A DNA stretch of 64,000 nt from Porogramme epimiltina (lineage: Eukaryota > Basidiomycota > Agaricomycetes > Polyporales > Polyporaceae). How positions within the stretch are numbered: the first letter of the stretch is position 1; each line of letters starts with the position of its first letter. The notes below the pieces were generated by a model. That model was not told where the DNA came from. It saw nothing but the letters and a program-made list of their open reading frames with translations, and searched no databases. Positions 24,105-35,166 of this stretch are shown here, in pieces. Location of the stretch: the NCBI GenBank assembly GCA_900155495.1, contig FTLJ01000040.1, positions 1 to 64,000 on the forward strand, in the 5' to 3' direction. The translations under genes and the position numbers were made by a program.

Positions 24105-26910
24105 TTACGACCACTGCGTCGGGCCGATGGGGACGTCGGTGACGAGCAGGCGGGGCATGCCGATCGCGTCGAACGTGTTCTGCCAGACGGTGTTGCCCCA
24201 CCAGTTGAGGACGACGCCGCCGTTGGCGTACTGGAGCGCGAAGAAGACGAGGATCGCGCCGAGGGAGACGCCGATGTCGAGGCCGGCGGAGAGGATGTAG
24301 TTGAAGCGGAGCCACCAGCGGAAGTGGTAGCGGCGGATGAACCACTGGAAGAAGGCGCCGACCATCGCCCAGGAGGAGTAGTTGATGCCCGTCGCGGGCG
24401 GGAGCTGCGCGAGGCCCGCGAAGCAGACGGGGATGTTGACGTACCGCCAGAAGGAGGTCGGGTAGCGGCGCGCGAGGAGGTAGAAGGGGATGGGGAGGAG
24501 CGCGCCGATGAGGAAGAAGTAGAGGACCCAGTTGTACCTGTAGAGCGAAGGAGGTCAGTACGAGTTGAGAGATGCGTCTGCACGAGATAACTTACGGGCC
24601 ACCAGGACCGAAGAGGCGCTTGGGGCCGATACCGCCCCAGATGATACCCGCCGTCGAAAAGGTGGTGACGTCGAGGCAGTAGAAGCCGTTCTTCTGGTCG
24701 GGAGTGCAGAAGTCGGGGATGTGAGCCCACTGCCACTCCTGGACACCGACGACGACGAAGCACGCGAGCGTGGATGCGATGAGCTGCGCCATGAACATCA
24801 CGCGGGGCGGGATCTTCTGGTAGTGGCCGATCTTGAGGCCGTTGAGCAGTGAGAGCGCTTGGTACATTGGGACGAAGCCCATGGTCTTGAACACCATCGA
24901 GCCGAGCGGGTGGGCGGGGAGCGCGTATCCGGCCACGAACTCGGCGAGGACGTTGATGCCGAGGAGCTGGTTCGTGATGGCACGCACGATGCCGACGGGG
25001 ATAATGAAGAAGAACGCGATGGCGAGGGAGAGGATGAACGCCCAGACGGGGAATTCGGTGGGGAAGATCTCGATCGCGACAATGCCGAAGATGAACGCGA
25101 TGACGAAGAGAGCACCGTACCACCAGACGGGGACCTCAGAGTATACGGACATCAGGCGTGCGTGGATATCCTTCTCGTCGCGTACAGAGCGGCGGAATTG
25201 GCGGATGATGTCGTGCCTGTACCAGACTGGAGAGAAGTCAGTTTTCGGCGGCATGATGAGGGCTGGGGAACTTACGGAAGGTGTGCACGATAACGGCAGT
25301 AATCACAGCGAATTGAGTTCCATAGGCAAGCATAAGGGTCGCCGACATAAACAGAGGCGAGTAGGCCCGGTACTTCTCTTCGTCGAAGAGACCATCCGGC
25401 GTAATAACCGCGGAGATGTTGTAAGGCATTCCGAGGTTGTCGAATGCGTTCGCAGCAGAGATGGGGAAGTAGGCGGTGTTCTTGAAGTTCGTGACTGGAA
25501 GCCTAGGTAAGTCGCATGTAGCACAACGCCCCACAAATGGTACTCACAGTACATGATGGGAGCAACCACCCAATAGATAATGACGAACATAGCAAAGATG
25601 TTGAGTTCAGTCCACCACTGTGTGAAGGCCAATGTCAGCAATGTCGGTAAGAGAAGTCCGCAGAAAGACGTACGGGAGAGACCAGCGGGCTTCCAAGCCA
25701 GGAAATCATCGACCAATCGAAAGTCAGGAAGCCAAGGCCAAGGCCCGTGTTGTACCCGAACAGCGTGTTGATCGTCTGGTTCTCTGGTGCGATCCAGCAG
25801 ACCCAGCTGAACACGCTGAGACCGGTGAACAGGAAGCCGGGGACGAAGTAGTACAGGGCGCTTGCGACCGCGGCGAAGAGGAAGAACTTCTCGCGCGAAA
25901 TGTGCTTCGTCTCGACCTTGCCCCAGTTCTTGTTGAGCGTGTTGAGCAACGCGCAGCTGACAAGCGCGGACGGCCAGATCATGCTGGAAGGCCACACGAG
26001 GAGCCCGCGCGCGATACCGGCGAACGAGTATCCGATGAGCTGGGACGAAAGGGACAGCAAGAGCTGGTAGCCGACGGTCGGGCGCTGGTTGTAGAAGGCG
26101 CGCTGCGAGAGGAAGATCGTGGAGGCGTAGACGTCACTGTAGACGGCATTGGCCATGATCGTGATGACGGTGTGCTCCTTGACGCTGAACGGACCAGGGT
26201 TGAGCGACCAGACGAAGCCGAAGGTGTTGAACTGCGTCGTCGGGAGGGCCCATTCGAGGAATTTACCGGCAGGGAGCGCGACCAGCTGCGCGATGAGAGC
26301 GCTGATCGAAACCGAAGGCCCTGTGCACGAGGTGAGCACGCGCGCGGGGGTGATGTAATGGAGCTGCACGTACAGCGCGTAACGAAGAAGTGATTCAATC
26401 CGGCAAGAACGACGGAGATAATGATACCCAAAAACCAACTGCGGAGGGCCATGAGCTAGGCACATTACATATAGAAGATGTGCACGCACGTTCGGAAAGT
26501 GTTAACCGGCATCGACGGGTCATCGTAATTCGGAACGGCTGCCCTAACTTCTGCGTATGGCGAATCCCTGTTGGTGATGTGAGCTGTGTCGGTTGCGTAT
26601 AATAGTACTGTATGACATACTCGTTTTGCAGGGCAGCCTCACGAAGGTCCATTTTCGAGGGGCCACTGGTCGAGCCATACTGAGAGGATGTCTCGATATC
26701 CGAAGTACGGACGGAAGAGTTGGTCCATGATGACCGCTTCTCGACGAAAGTGGTGGTGTCGGAGGAGGGGGAGGGGGTAGAGTAGTCCCAGTTGGGGTCG
26801 TTAAAGTGCTCGTCGAAGCTGTCATCAATGTCTTCGGGGACATCAGGAGACACATTGCGCCTCTGCAGGATCTGCGGGAAGTAGGAGGAGCTGAACGCCG
26901 TCGACGCCAT
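24105..26910 (-). CDS. OPT-family oligopeptide transporter
   Basis: Proton-coupled importer of small peptides (tetra/pentapeptides or glutathione-like) at the plasma membrane. The acidic N-terminus (MASTAFSSSYFPQ) is followed by 'DSPYAEVRAAVPNYDDPSMP', rebuilt across a 53-nt intron; this is the usual pre-membrane OPT motif. The hallmark 'NPGPFSVKEHTVITIMANA' and a second signature, 'GHYQKIPPRVMFMAQ', are both intact. There are about 14 hydrophobic segments. The C-terminus ends 'LLVTDVPIGPTQWS'. About eight exons are read. 'FFVTRWPSVSISAL' was restored by choosing the GTACGT donor near 26370. The intron between 'NTFRT' and 'MALRSWF' has an uncertain donor. It is divergent from the TauD-like gene. 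Confidence 0.9.
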
Positions 26911-27884
26911 GGTGGCAGTACCGGACTACGAAGTCTCCGCGGAGGAACGAGAAGCGGGGCGTCGAAGGGGGGAAAGGGGGGATGGCGGGGTTGCGATGGA
27001 GGACACGCTGGGTTTTTTAAGCAGCGGCGGACGCTGCGAAGCGAGCGAACGCATGCCTAGAGTAGGCGTCGGTTCTAGTCAGACGTCCTTTCTGGGCGGG
27101 ACGGTATGTTCGGTGAGGGCGGCGTGCGGGACATCTGGTGCAAGACAATAAGAGTGAGATCAGCGATCGACACAAGACCCGCACCATCGGAAGTTTACCC
27201 GTGACGAGGCCGCGCTCCGGTGCAATGGAGCTTGAGTTACCGATGCTACGACTGCCCTGGATATGCAGTCTTTAGTGAGACATGCCCTGACCCCTTTCTC
27301 GACCTGGAACGTCGCGCCGTTGAGCACAAAGCGTTGGACTCGTCGCAGGGGATGCATTGCTTGCCTCGCCCGAGATAGAGCGGTGGCGAAATTTGTCCAT
27401 CGCCGCAATGTGGGAACCAGGGGCATCGAAGGCAGTCACACCAGGTCATGCCAGAAGTGGACCTGGCTTATTGTCAATGCTCTTCCAGCCCGAACTTCGC
27501 TACGAGTAAAACACAATAGAGTGAATCACACGCACCTCTTCCAGCGTCTCCCCAAACGCCCGTTTGAGGAGATTAGATTGTGTGCAATCTTATCTTATCT
27601 CCGGCGCTTAGTTATCTGGTGAGCCATATATTGCTCGCCTTCGACTCTCATGGCGCAAGATATCGTGACCCCCATTGGGCTCCGCCGGACCGCCGCGCGC
27701 GATACCCTGTGAGCCTAGAGTTCACTGCAGAGATTCCGAACGCTAGTCGTGATGATTGCGCACTCGTCCCAGGTAATGACGAAGATAGCCACCTTTTAAA
27801 GTTGAGCGCAGCGAGCATAACGGCCTCGCCAGCCTACTTCCCTGAGAACCGAGCTCGGAACCGCCCCAACCCCCCTTGATCATC
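26911..27884. promoter_or_regulatory. Divergent promoter region, OPT / TauD-like, with GATA motifs
   Basis: 974 bp between two head-to-head starts. CTTATCTTATCT (27589-27600) and TTATC (27612-27616) give three GATAA cores on the minus strand within 28 bp. AGATAG also occurs at 27373-27378 and 27783-27788. This fits binding sites for AreA/NIT2-type GATA factors. A TATA-like CTTTTAAAG lies near 27791-27800, before the dioxygenase. Confidence 0.5.
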
Positions 27885-29180
27885 ATGTCCAACGTCCAGA
27901 CGATTACCGAGTCCCTGCCGACCCTGTCGCTGCGCAACAACGAGTCGGGAAACGACGCCAAGGAGGAGTACAAGTACACACACCTATTGCCCGTCTTCCC
28001 GAAGGATGAACACTACCCGCCCTTGGTTCCCTTCGAGCACGTCGATCCTGGATTCCGCGCGCTCTCGCATCCCAACCCCCGGGCCTTCCTTGACAATGCC
28101 ACATCGGTGATCGATCTCACTCCCCGCCTTGGTACCGAGGTTAGGGGGGTTAACCTGGTGGAACTCGATAACGACGGACGCGATCAGTTGGCCCTCGAGG
28201 TGCGTATCTCCGCTTCCGGGCGCCCACATTCTCACCTATGGCGTGCCGGCCCATTGTCCCTCGCTTACGCCGATTTGGAAACCACTATAGGTCGCCCGGC
28301 GAGGAGTGGTGGTCTTCCGGGACCAGCAGCAGTTCCTTGACAGCTCCGTGGAGTGGTTCCGCTCGTGGGGCAGCTACTTCGGGCGCCTGCACATCCACCC
28401 GACGTCCGGGCACCCCGACGGCGTGCCCGAGCTGCACCTCGTGTACCGCGACGCGAACACGACGTACAACTTCGAGCTTGACGACCGCGTGCAGCCCACG
28501 GTCTGGCACTCGGACGTGTCGTACGAGCTCCAGCCGCCTGGCCTCACGACGTTCTTCCTCCTCGCGCAGCCGCGCACCGGCGGCGACACGCTCTTCACGT
28601 CCCAGGTCTCGACCCTCCGCCGCCTCTCGCCGCAGTTCGTCGAGTTCCTGAAGACGCTCAAGGCGACGCACTCCGGCTTCGAGCAGGCCGAGTTCTCGCG
28701 CGCGGGGCGCCGCGGAGGTGTCGTCCGCCGCGAGCCCGTCGAGCACGTTCACCCCGTCGTCCGCAGGCACCCCGTGACGGGCGAGGACGCGCTGTACGTG
28801 AACCGCCAGTTCACGCGCCGCATTGTCGGCCTGAAGCTCGAGGAGTCTAGTGAGTGTCCGGTCCAGTCCTGCATGAGAAAGAGCCGTACTCACGCCGCTT
28901 CTCTCAAGACGCTATCTTGAACTTCCTCTACGACCACATCGACAAGAGCGGCGAGAACCAGGCCCGTGTGAAGTGGGCGCCCAACACTGTCGTCATTTGG
29001 GACAACCGAGTCACTGCTCACGTACGTCCGGATCTGTTCGCCGTTTGTATAGGAGTCATTAAACTTTATCAACAGTCCGCCATCCTCGACTTCGAGGCCA
29101 CGCTGGAGCGCCGTCACGGCGCTCGCATTACCCCTCAGGCTGAGCGCCCCATTCCCGCATCTGACAGCCTGAAGCTGTAA
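27885..29180 (+). CDS. TauD/TfdA-family alpha-ketoglutarate-dependent dioxygenase
   Basis: Fe(II)/2-oxoglutarate dioxygenase like yeast Jlp1 (YLL057c) and bacterial TauD, which release sulfite from taurine or other sulfonates. Four exons are read. The first ends 'DQLALE'. The second opens 'VARRGVVVFRDQQQFLD' and carries the iron motif 'TVWHSDVSYE' (HxD) and 'TGGDTLF'. The third holds 'NFLYDHIDKSG' and 'NTVVIWDNRVTAH' with the distal iron His. The fourth has the Arg-rich 2-oxoglutarate site near 'RRHGARITPQAERP'. The A of the start ATG at 27885 sits just after CATC, and the stop is at 29180. Its 3' end lies 73 bp from the 3' end of the Mtq2 gene. The exact sulfonate or other substrate is not readable. 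Confidence 0.9.
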
Positions 29181-29253
29181 AAAGCTGGAACTTAGGAGGC
29201 TACAAGGATATCTCGGGGAGTTAATGCATAGTTGTACATAGGCCGGATTCAAA

Positions 29254-30234
29254 TTATGTTGTAAGATGCTGTCGGGAAAATCGGAGTACATGCAGATGTT
29301 CTCTACCTGCCCTGCGTTGTAGCACAACCTTGTGTAAAATGATATAAAATCATTCATACCAACGAAGAGTCGAAGGAACACACCTTGCCCTCCAGCCCAT
29401 ACTGCGTCTGCATCCTCCTGCATATCCCTTGGATGTCGTTCTGCTTCACAGCGACAAGGTAGAATCGACCTCGTGCGGACAAGAGTGCCTAGAACGGAAG
29501 GCATTTGTTTGAGGGACTATGTTGTGAACTTTCCTGACGCACCTCTACTTGGTCTAACAGGATGTCCGTGACTTCCATGCCGTCCTGGCCGCCTGCCCAG
29601 GCACCTGCAATGTCGGCATGTTGCTGGGCTGTATCCGCTTCATCGGTCTCGGTCGGAACATATGGGGGATTGAATAGTAGGATGTCTACCGCATGCGCGA
29701 GACGCGCGCGTAGTGGTCCTGCGAGAGACGCCAAAATCGGCTCTATAGGAACCTACTAAGGGCGGTTCAGCTCCGGCTCAATCATAAGATCCGTGCTCCT
29801 TACTTTGTTTTGGACCCCTGTCGCTTTGGAGCTTTTACACGCATACGGATTGATGTCTGTCGCTAAATATACTGGAGAGCGGTCAGGAGGGTCTAGGAAT
29901 GCATGAAGTGCGCGTACGAGAAGCTGAAGAGCCCAAAATCTTGCCAGTGAACGCACTAACGCATCCGGATCCACACCTAGTGATATATTTAGTAAACGAG
30001 ATAATAAAAGAGCTATCTGTGTACCCAATTTCAACGCATATAGCGGATGACATCTTCCGGAGGTCGTCGGCATCCTCTTCCAGGGCGTCCAGAAGAATGA
30101 AAGTATCCTCTGCGCACTGGGAGTAAATATTGTACTCAACGAGACAGCCACACAAGCCAAGTCTGACCTGCTGGCTCGTATATGTGTTTGTAGTCTTCAC
30201 TCTTCAAATGAGAGAGGTCAGGAGTGGGGATCAT
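29254..30234 (-). CDS. MTQ2: Mtq2/HemK2-type eRF1 glutamine methyltransferase
   Basis: S-adenosylmethionine-dependent methyltransferase that, with Trm112, methylates the GGQ glutamine of release factor eRF1. Six exons are read. The start MIPTPDLSHLKSEDY (30234) and 'YEPAEDTFILLDAL' (rebuilt over an intron) are typical of the family. 'CVEIGCGSGCVSAF' is the AdoMet motif, 'LATDINPYA' follows, and 'ILLFNPPYVPT' is the catalytic NPPY. The last exon gives 'KVVLQRRAGREHLHVLRF', the usual Mtq2 tail, and ends with TAA at 29254. An upstream in-frame extension to 30432 is open but overlaps the Alg10 start and was not used. Confidence 0.92.
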
Positions 30235-30385
30235 GGCTACTGATTCAAGACGACCAGCTGAGGCGCGTAACGCGGTCGAGACCAAGGGGAACGCGACGCG
30301 TAGGCGCGCATGCGCGTCAGAGGACAGCTCCAAGACCTCGATCACGTTGCCTGATGCGGCAACACACATCTGGCACCGGGCCACC
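30235..30385. promoter_or_regulatory. Short bidirectional promoter, MTQ2 / ALG10
   Basis: 151 bp separate two head-to-head start codons, so transcripts must start from overlapping core promoters. No TATA box is seen. Confidence 0.5.
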
Positions 30386-32307
30386 ATGTCCTCCGCGTCG
30401 CCCGCCCCGACGTACTTTATTGTCTTCTGCACGGTCCTGGTATTGGTTTTGAAAGCTGTAAATGAGGAGGTTACAGAACCGTATATGGTGCGTCAGTGAT
30501 TGTGTCTCTGAGCTCGGAGAGGCTTACCTGGCGCAACGTCGAAGGACGAGCCGTTCCATGTTCCGCAGGCGCAGGCGTACTGCAAGGGTGACTACTGGAC
30601 ATGGGACCCCAAGATCACTACTCCACCAGGACTGTGAGTACCTTCGTTTACAGCACTTGCGTTGAGAATGTTGACGTGCATGTTAGCTATGTGCTCACCC
30701 TAATCCTCAAGAAGATGTTCATGTTAAAATGCAACCTGTCCATGCTACGATTGACTCCCATGCTATCCCTCGCTGCGCTCCCCGTCGCTCTCACGTCGCT
30801 CGTCTGCTATCACAAGCGTGAACATCCGCCCGCCTCAATCACAACCCCCCTACTTGAGGCCGTCGTTCTCGCTTCATTCCCGCTCGCATGGTTCTTCGGC
30901 TTCCTGTATTACACCGAGGTCCCCAGTGTCGTGTCGGTAGTTCTCACAGTGGTCTATGCCTCCCGGGGAAGGCACTGGTCGGCCGCCATGGTACGTTTCT
31001 TCTGCTGGAATGTCACGCCGGACAGCGATTCACGGAGGACAAGCATGTTAGATAGGCCTTGTTAGCTGCACGTTCCGCCAGAACAACATAATATGGGTGC
31101 TGTACGCCTACGCATCCAGCCAGCTTATGTCCCTCCGGTTCCGGCGTTCGCCGCCTAACACGACCTCATCGCCCTCGGCGAAGCTCCACGATCCCCCGGC
31201 CCTCGAGGCGCGGCCAGGTACGTGTGCGGTTGAAGGTGTGCTTCCTAGAGGATTCTCGCTGACACGAGGCGCGGCGCAGAGGACCTATTATGGTCGATTG
31301 TGAGCATACCGAGGGTCATTCCGGAGATTCTGGTGAACCTCGTCCCCTACGCCCTCGTAGTCGCGGCCTTTGCGGCCTTCGTCTTCTGGAATGGGGGGAT
31401 CGTTCTAGGTGAGTGCCATCGGGCTTCCTTGTGCTGCGAAAGTGGGGTGCGAGTGCATGTGAGGCAGCGCAGTGACGACCGGGGCAGTTATAGAGATCTG
31501 ACACACTAATGCGGCTTCTGCTAGGTGACAAGTCCAACCATGTGCCTGCATTCCACGTACCCCAGTTGTACTATTTCGTCGGCTTCGCAACTGCGTTCGG
31601 GTGGCCGGCTTTGGTTAGTGGCAAAGGCGGGGTGACGCAGTTAGTGCACGACGTGTACGCGAGGATGTTTGGGAGCGCAAGGTACGCTGCACTAATCTGC
31701 TGAGCCCTTTACGTTCTGGCTGACCCGTCCGCAGGAACCGAGTCGTCACTGGATTCGCCTCGGTGTTCATGTGCTTCACGATCTACAAGTTCACGTTCGT
31801 ATACGCCGGTCGCAGTGGATGCTGGCATGGTGCTGACGCTCATGACAGGATCCAGCACCCGTTCCTGCTGTCGGACAACCGCCATTACACCTTCTATATA
31901 TGGCGCCGGATCTTCCTGCTGCACCCGCTCGCGCCGTATGTCCTCGTTCCGGGGTACATTGCCTGCGCGTGGGCATGGTACGTTCGCATCGGTACGCGCT
32001 TTCCAGATTACGACTCTATGGAACCGGATCGATAGCCGCGGCTGACACTCGTTTTCGCGCAGGTCACGACCAGACGCTCTTGCAGAACCTGCTTCTCCCG
32101 GTGTTCGTGGTGCCAACGTTGCTCCCTACGCCGCTCTTGGAGCCGCGCTACTTTCTGATACCGTACATATTGCTGAGGGCCCAGGTGAAGGACGTGCCGG
32201 TGTGGGGACTCGCGGTGGAGGGGCTTTGGTACGCCGCGATCAACGGCGCGACGATGTGGGTGTTCCTGTATAAGGAGCGGGCTGGGGTGGGGCGGTTCAT
32301 GTGGTAG
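30386..32307 (+). CDS. ALG10: Alg10/Die2 alpha-1,2-glucosyltransferase
   Basis: ER-membrane enzyme that adds the third, terminal glucose to the dolichol-linked oligosaccharide used in N-glycosylation. The start has a strong context (CCACCATGTC). A first membrane segment ([14 protein letters not shown]) is followed by the family hallmark '[13 protein letters not shown]...[17 protein letters not shown]', rebuilt over two introns. Further family motifs are '[20 protein letters not shown]' and 'NGGIVLGDKSNH', then 'HVPQLYYF'. The end is '[17 protein letters not shown]'. At least eight exons are read. The acceptor at about 31052 was chosen (TTAG before ATAGGCC) because it alone gives 'GLVSCTFRQ'. 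Confidence 0.92.
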
Positions 32308-32688
32308 ACAGATCGTGCAGCAGTATTTATTGTGTTCTTGTCCGCGAGCGACGCGCGGCGCCTGGAAGCGCATGCGGCGCGGGGCAGCGAGCCACACAGG
32401 CGAACCGGGGACGTCGAAGGAGGGCATGCGTGGTGTGCGTGATGGCGCGCCGGGGAAAGAGCCGAAAGGCCGAGCATGGGCGCGGGCGCCTGGCAGCGGT
32501 GGTTGGCCAGCTCGTACGCGGTTGAACCTGGTTTCGCACGATGGCTTCACGACTGTAGCGACGATTCCGCAACGACCGCCCAGACACACCCTCCTCCTCC
32601 TACTTACACATCCCTACGCCCCAACACGACTCTCACGAACGCTCGCCCCGCCCTGGACATATATACTACCACCACCTGAGCCACCGCA
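32308..32688. other. Intergenic spacer
   Basis: 381 bp between the end of ALG10 and the next plus-strand gene. A CATATATACT run at about 32658-32667, just before the next start codon, may be a TATA element or leader sequence. Nothing else is seen. Confidence 0.4.
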
Positions 32689-34872
32689 ATGCCCCCCGAA
32701 GCCGCGTCCGGTAGTGGCGCCTCAGTGCGCAACAAGCCAACCACCCGAAGCTCTATCCGCCAGTCCTTCGGCCTTTCCTCCGTCAGCAAGGCCCTCGCAG
32801 ACGTCATGCACAAGGACTCCAAGGAGAACGAGAAGGAGCGTGTTAAGGCCGCGAAGAAAGACACCTCCACGCGCCGTAACAGCGCTATCAACCTCGCGCC
32901 CCCCGCGCGCGCGCCCGCCGAACGCCCCCCGTCGAGGAAGAAGGACGTCGAGGACTCGCCCGAGGCGAAGACCATCACCCGCCACTCCCGCCGCCAGTCC
33001 GCCCTGCGCAAGCTCGCCGCCGCCGAGGAGCAGGCCGCGGCGCCGGTGGACAGCACGAGCCCGCCCAAGGCTTCTATCAGCCACGGACGCTCTGCATCGG
33101 TGCGCCAGCGCAGTTCCCTCACCGGCTCAAACCTTCCCAAGTACAGGCCGCGCTCGATGCTGGGCGAGTCGGCGATCATCGCCCCGAAGAAGGCGCCATC
33201 GCCGACCCACCAGAGCAGACGCCGCCGCATGAGCAGCTCAGATGACGAGGAGGACGAGGTGAAGACCCCGAAGGAGCTCTCCCCACTCGACGCTGCCTCA
33301 GGTAACAAGCCAGGGCGGTCGATCTCCCCTCTTCCGCATCGCGGTGCCTTGAAGGTTAACCTGACCGCCGCGATCAATGTGAGACCAGTCACGCCAGACA
33401 AGAAGGACAAGGGTACCCCCCAGCCCAAGGGCTCCCCCTCGTCCATCCGTACAACCTCCACGAAAGCCTCGAAAATGAGCAAGACGTCGACCCCTCCGCC
33501 ATCAGGGCCGCCGTCTGCCCGTTCTGCTTTGCCACGTCCACCATCCTCCGCCTCGTCCTCCGTCTCCGGCGGCTCTTTACGATCCCCCGGAACTCCTACT
33601 TTAATGGGCAAAGCCGCGAAGGGATCTAACTCTCTTCGCCTAACCAACGTCTCGGGCAACTCGAGCCCCCTGCGGAGTGTGGTTTCCAGTTCCTCGGAGT
33701 CTCCTTCAGCTCGTGCCTCTGCTAAAAAGCATGGGCATACCATTCATGTACGGGGGGCGTCTGTCCCAGCTGAAGTACCGTCTACACCTACTCCCATGAT
33801 CTTCAAGGAGGGCGACAGCATTGATAGCCTCGATGCAGATGACGTTGAATTCATGCTCGGGTCATCCGTCTCTCCAACCGCCCCTACCCCTGCTATTCCT
33901 CGGACGAGGCACAAAACCGATGACTCCAGTGATCCTCATACACCGTCTCGCCATCCATTCCTACCCACCCGTGCCAATCTCTCGTACGCTTCTCCAGCCC
34001 AGCCAACATCATCGTCTGAGGGCTCACCATACCTACGACCTCGAGCGCGCCTTCCGGGCAATGACCGCGGTTCGATCTTGTCTTGGGAGCAGCTTGCTGG
34101 AAACAGCAAATCGCTCGCCGACGACGAGATGATCCGCATGATCTCAGAGGTCCCAGCGCCGTTCCGCGGCGGTGCCATCTCCCCCGCACTAAGCACAATC
34201 GACATTCCCGACAGCCCGAACCTCAGCGCCCTGCCTTCGCCCACGGGTTACGGCTCGATCTCTCAGGTCCTTCTCCCCGACGTCACGCCCTCGCCCGCGA
34301 TCCACAACTCGACGCGCCTCTTCGACAGCATGTCCAAGCCCGAGTCACCCGCCGTAGACAGCAGCGGCGCGGCGGTCACGCTCCTACGGCTGCAGCTCGC
34401 CGCGGCGGACAGCCGCGCACAGGAGCGCCTCGCGCAGATGCAGGCGCTCGAGGAGCAGCTGCACGCGGTGAAGGAGGCGCGGCGGCGCGACGCGGAGGAG
34501 CTCGCGCGGCAGATCGCGGCGCTCGAGGAGCAGGTGCACGCGTCGCTGCTCGTCGAGAGCCAGCGCGCGGAGCAGATCGCGGTCCTCGAGGAGATGGTGC
34601 GCGACGCGCAGACCGCGCAGGACCGCAGCGCGCGCGACGCGCAGCGCCGGGCTGAGGACGCGGCGGGCGCGAGCCGGGCGGCGGCGCTGCAGGCGCGCCA
34701 GGTGCAGGCTCGTGCGGAGCTCGCGATCGCGGCGAAGGAGGTTGGTGGGGCGTGGGTCGCGGTGCGGCACACGGCGGAGAGCGAGATGGAGCTCGTGAGG
34801 GGCAACAGGGAGGCGCTTGGGCTTATCCTTGCTGGCTTGGACCACAGCTTGGCGCAGTTGTCTCGGGCGTAA
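32689..34872 (+). CDS. Unrecognised Ser/Pro-rich protein with C-terminal coiled coil
   Basis: I do not recognise this 727-residue protein. It reads as a single uninterrupted exon. The first two thirds are disordered and rich in Ser, Pro, Arg and Thr with many SP/TP sites, which suggests phosphorylation. A few more ordered pieces stand out: 'SSIRQSFGLSSVSKALADV', 'DADDVEFMLGSSVSP' and 'SWEQLAGNSKSLADDEMIRM'. The last ~160 residues (about 34380-34860) are an Ala/Glu/Arg-rich heptad region, clearly a coiled coil. It lies close to mitotic genes, but nothing in the sequence ties it to that process. A GTAAGT overlapping the stop codon could allow another 3' exon. Confidence 0.7.
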   Translation: MPPEAASGSGASVRNKPTTRSSIRQSFGLSSVSKALADVMHKDSKENEKERVKAAKKDTSTRRNSAINLAPPARAPAERPPSRKKDVEDSPEAKTITRHSRRQSALRKLAAAEEQAAAPVDSTSPPKASISHGRSASVRQRSSLTGSNLPKYRPRSMLGESAIIAPKKAPSPTHQSRRRRMSSSDDEEDEVKTPKELSPLDAASGNKPGRSISPLPHRGALKVNLTAAINVRPVTPDKKDKGTPQPKGSPSSIRTTSTKASKMSKTSTPPPSGPPSARSALPRPPSSASSSVSGGSLRSPGTPTLMGKAAKGSNSLRLTNVSGNSSPLRSVVSSSSESPSARASAKKHGHTIHVRGASVPAEVPSTPTPMIFKEGDSIDSLDADDVEFMLGSSVSPTAPTPAIPRTRHKTDDSSDPHTPSRHPFLPTRANLSYASPAQPTSSSEGSPYLRPRARLPGNDRGSILSWEQLAGNSKSLADDEMIRMISEVPAPFRGGAISPALSTIDIPDSPNLSALPSPTGYGSISQVLLPDVTPSPAIHNSTRLFDSMSKPESPAVDSSGAAVTLLRLQLAAADSRAQERLAQMQALEEQLHAVKEARRRDAEELARQIAALEEQVHASLLVESQRAEQIAVLEEMVRDAQTAQDRSARDAQRRAEDAAGASRAAALQARQVQARAELAIAAKEVGGAWVAVRHTAESEMELVRGNREALGLILAGLDHSLAQLSRA

Positions 34873-35166
34873 GTCCGGACGTTACACTGTGAGTAACTCG
34901 CGAGGTTGTTAAAAGGTGCCGCGCCGCTGACGACCTGTCTGAGCAGGTTTGTCATCATCTGCCCGTATTTTTGGCTCCCTCATCTCGTCCTCATCTCATT
35001 GTCTTTGCTTTGTAACCTCGTATTTGTACCCGTCCATCTTTCATGCCCTTTATGACGCCACTACCCATTCACGCCTTCTTGCACCGGATTATTATGACCG
35101 CTCGGACGACTCATGGGAATCCAATTATCTGTACAATGTACGCAGTATATATATCCTAATCTTCGT

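Noticed and set aside
24030..24590. Long plus-strand open frame under the OPT gene, and similar one at 25632-26393
   Set aside because: Shadow frames on the antisense of a clearly recognised transporter, made of charged low-complexity sequence.
28285..28893. Minus-strand frame opposite the TauD-like gene
   Set aside because: Antisense shadow of the exon that carries the HxD iron motif.
30235..30432. Upstream in-frame extension of MTQ2 to 30432
   Set aside because: It would overlap the ALG10 start, and the family normally starts with the MIPTPD-like sequence found at 30234.
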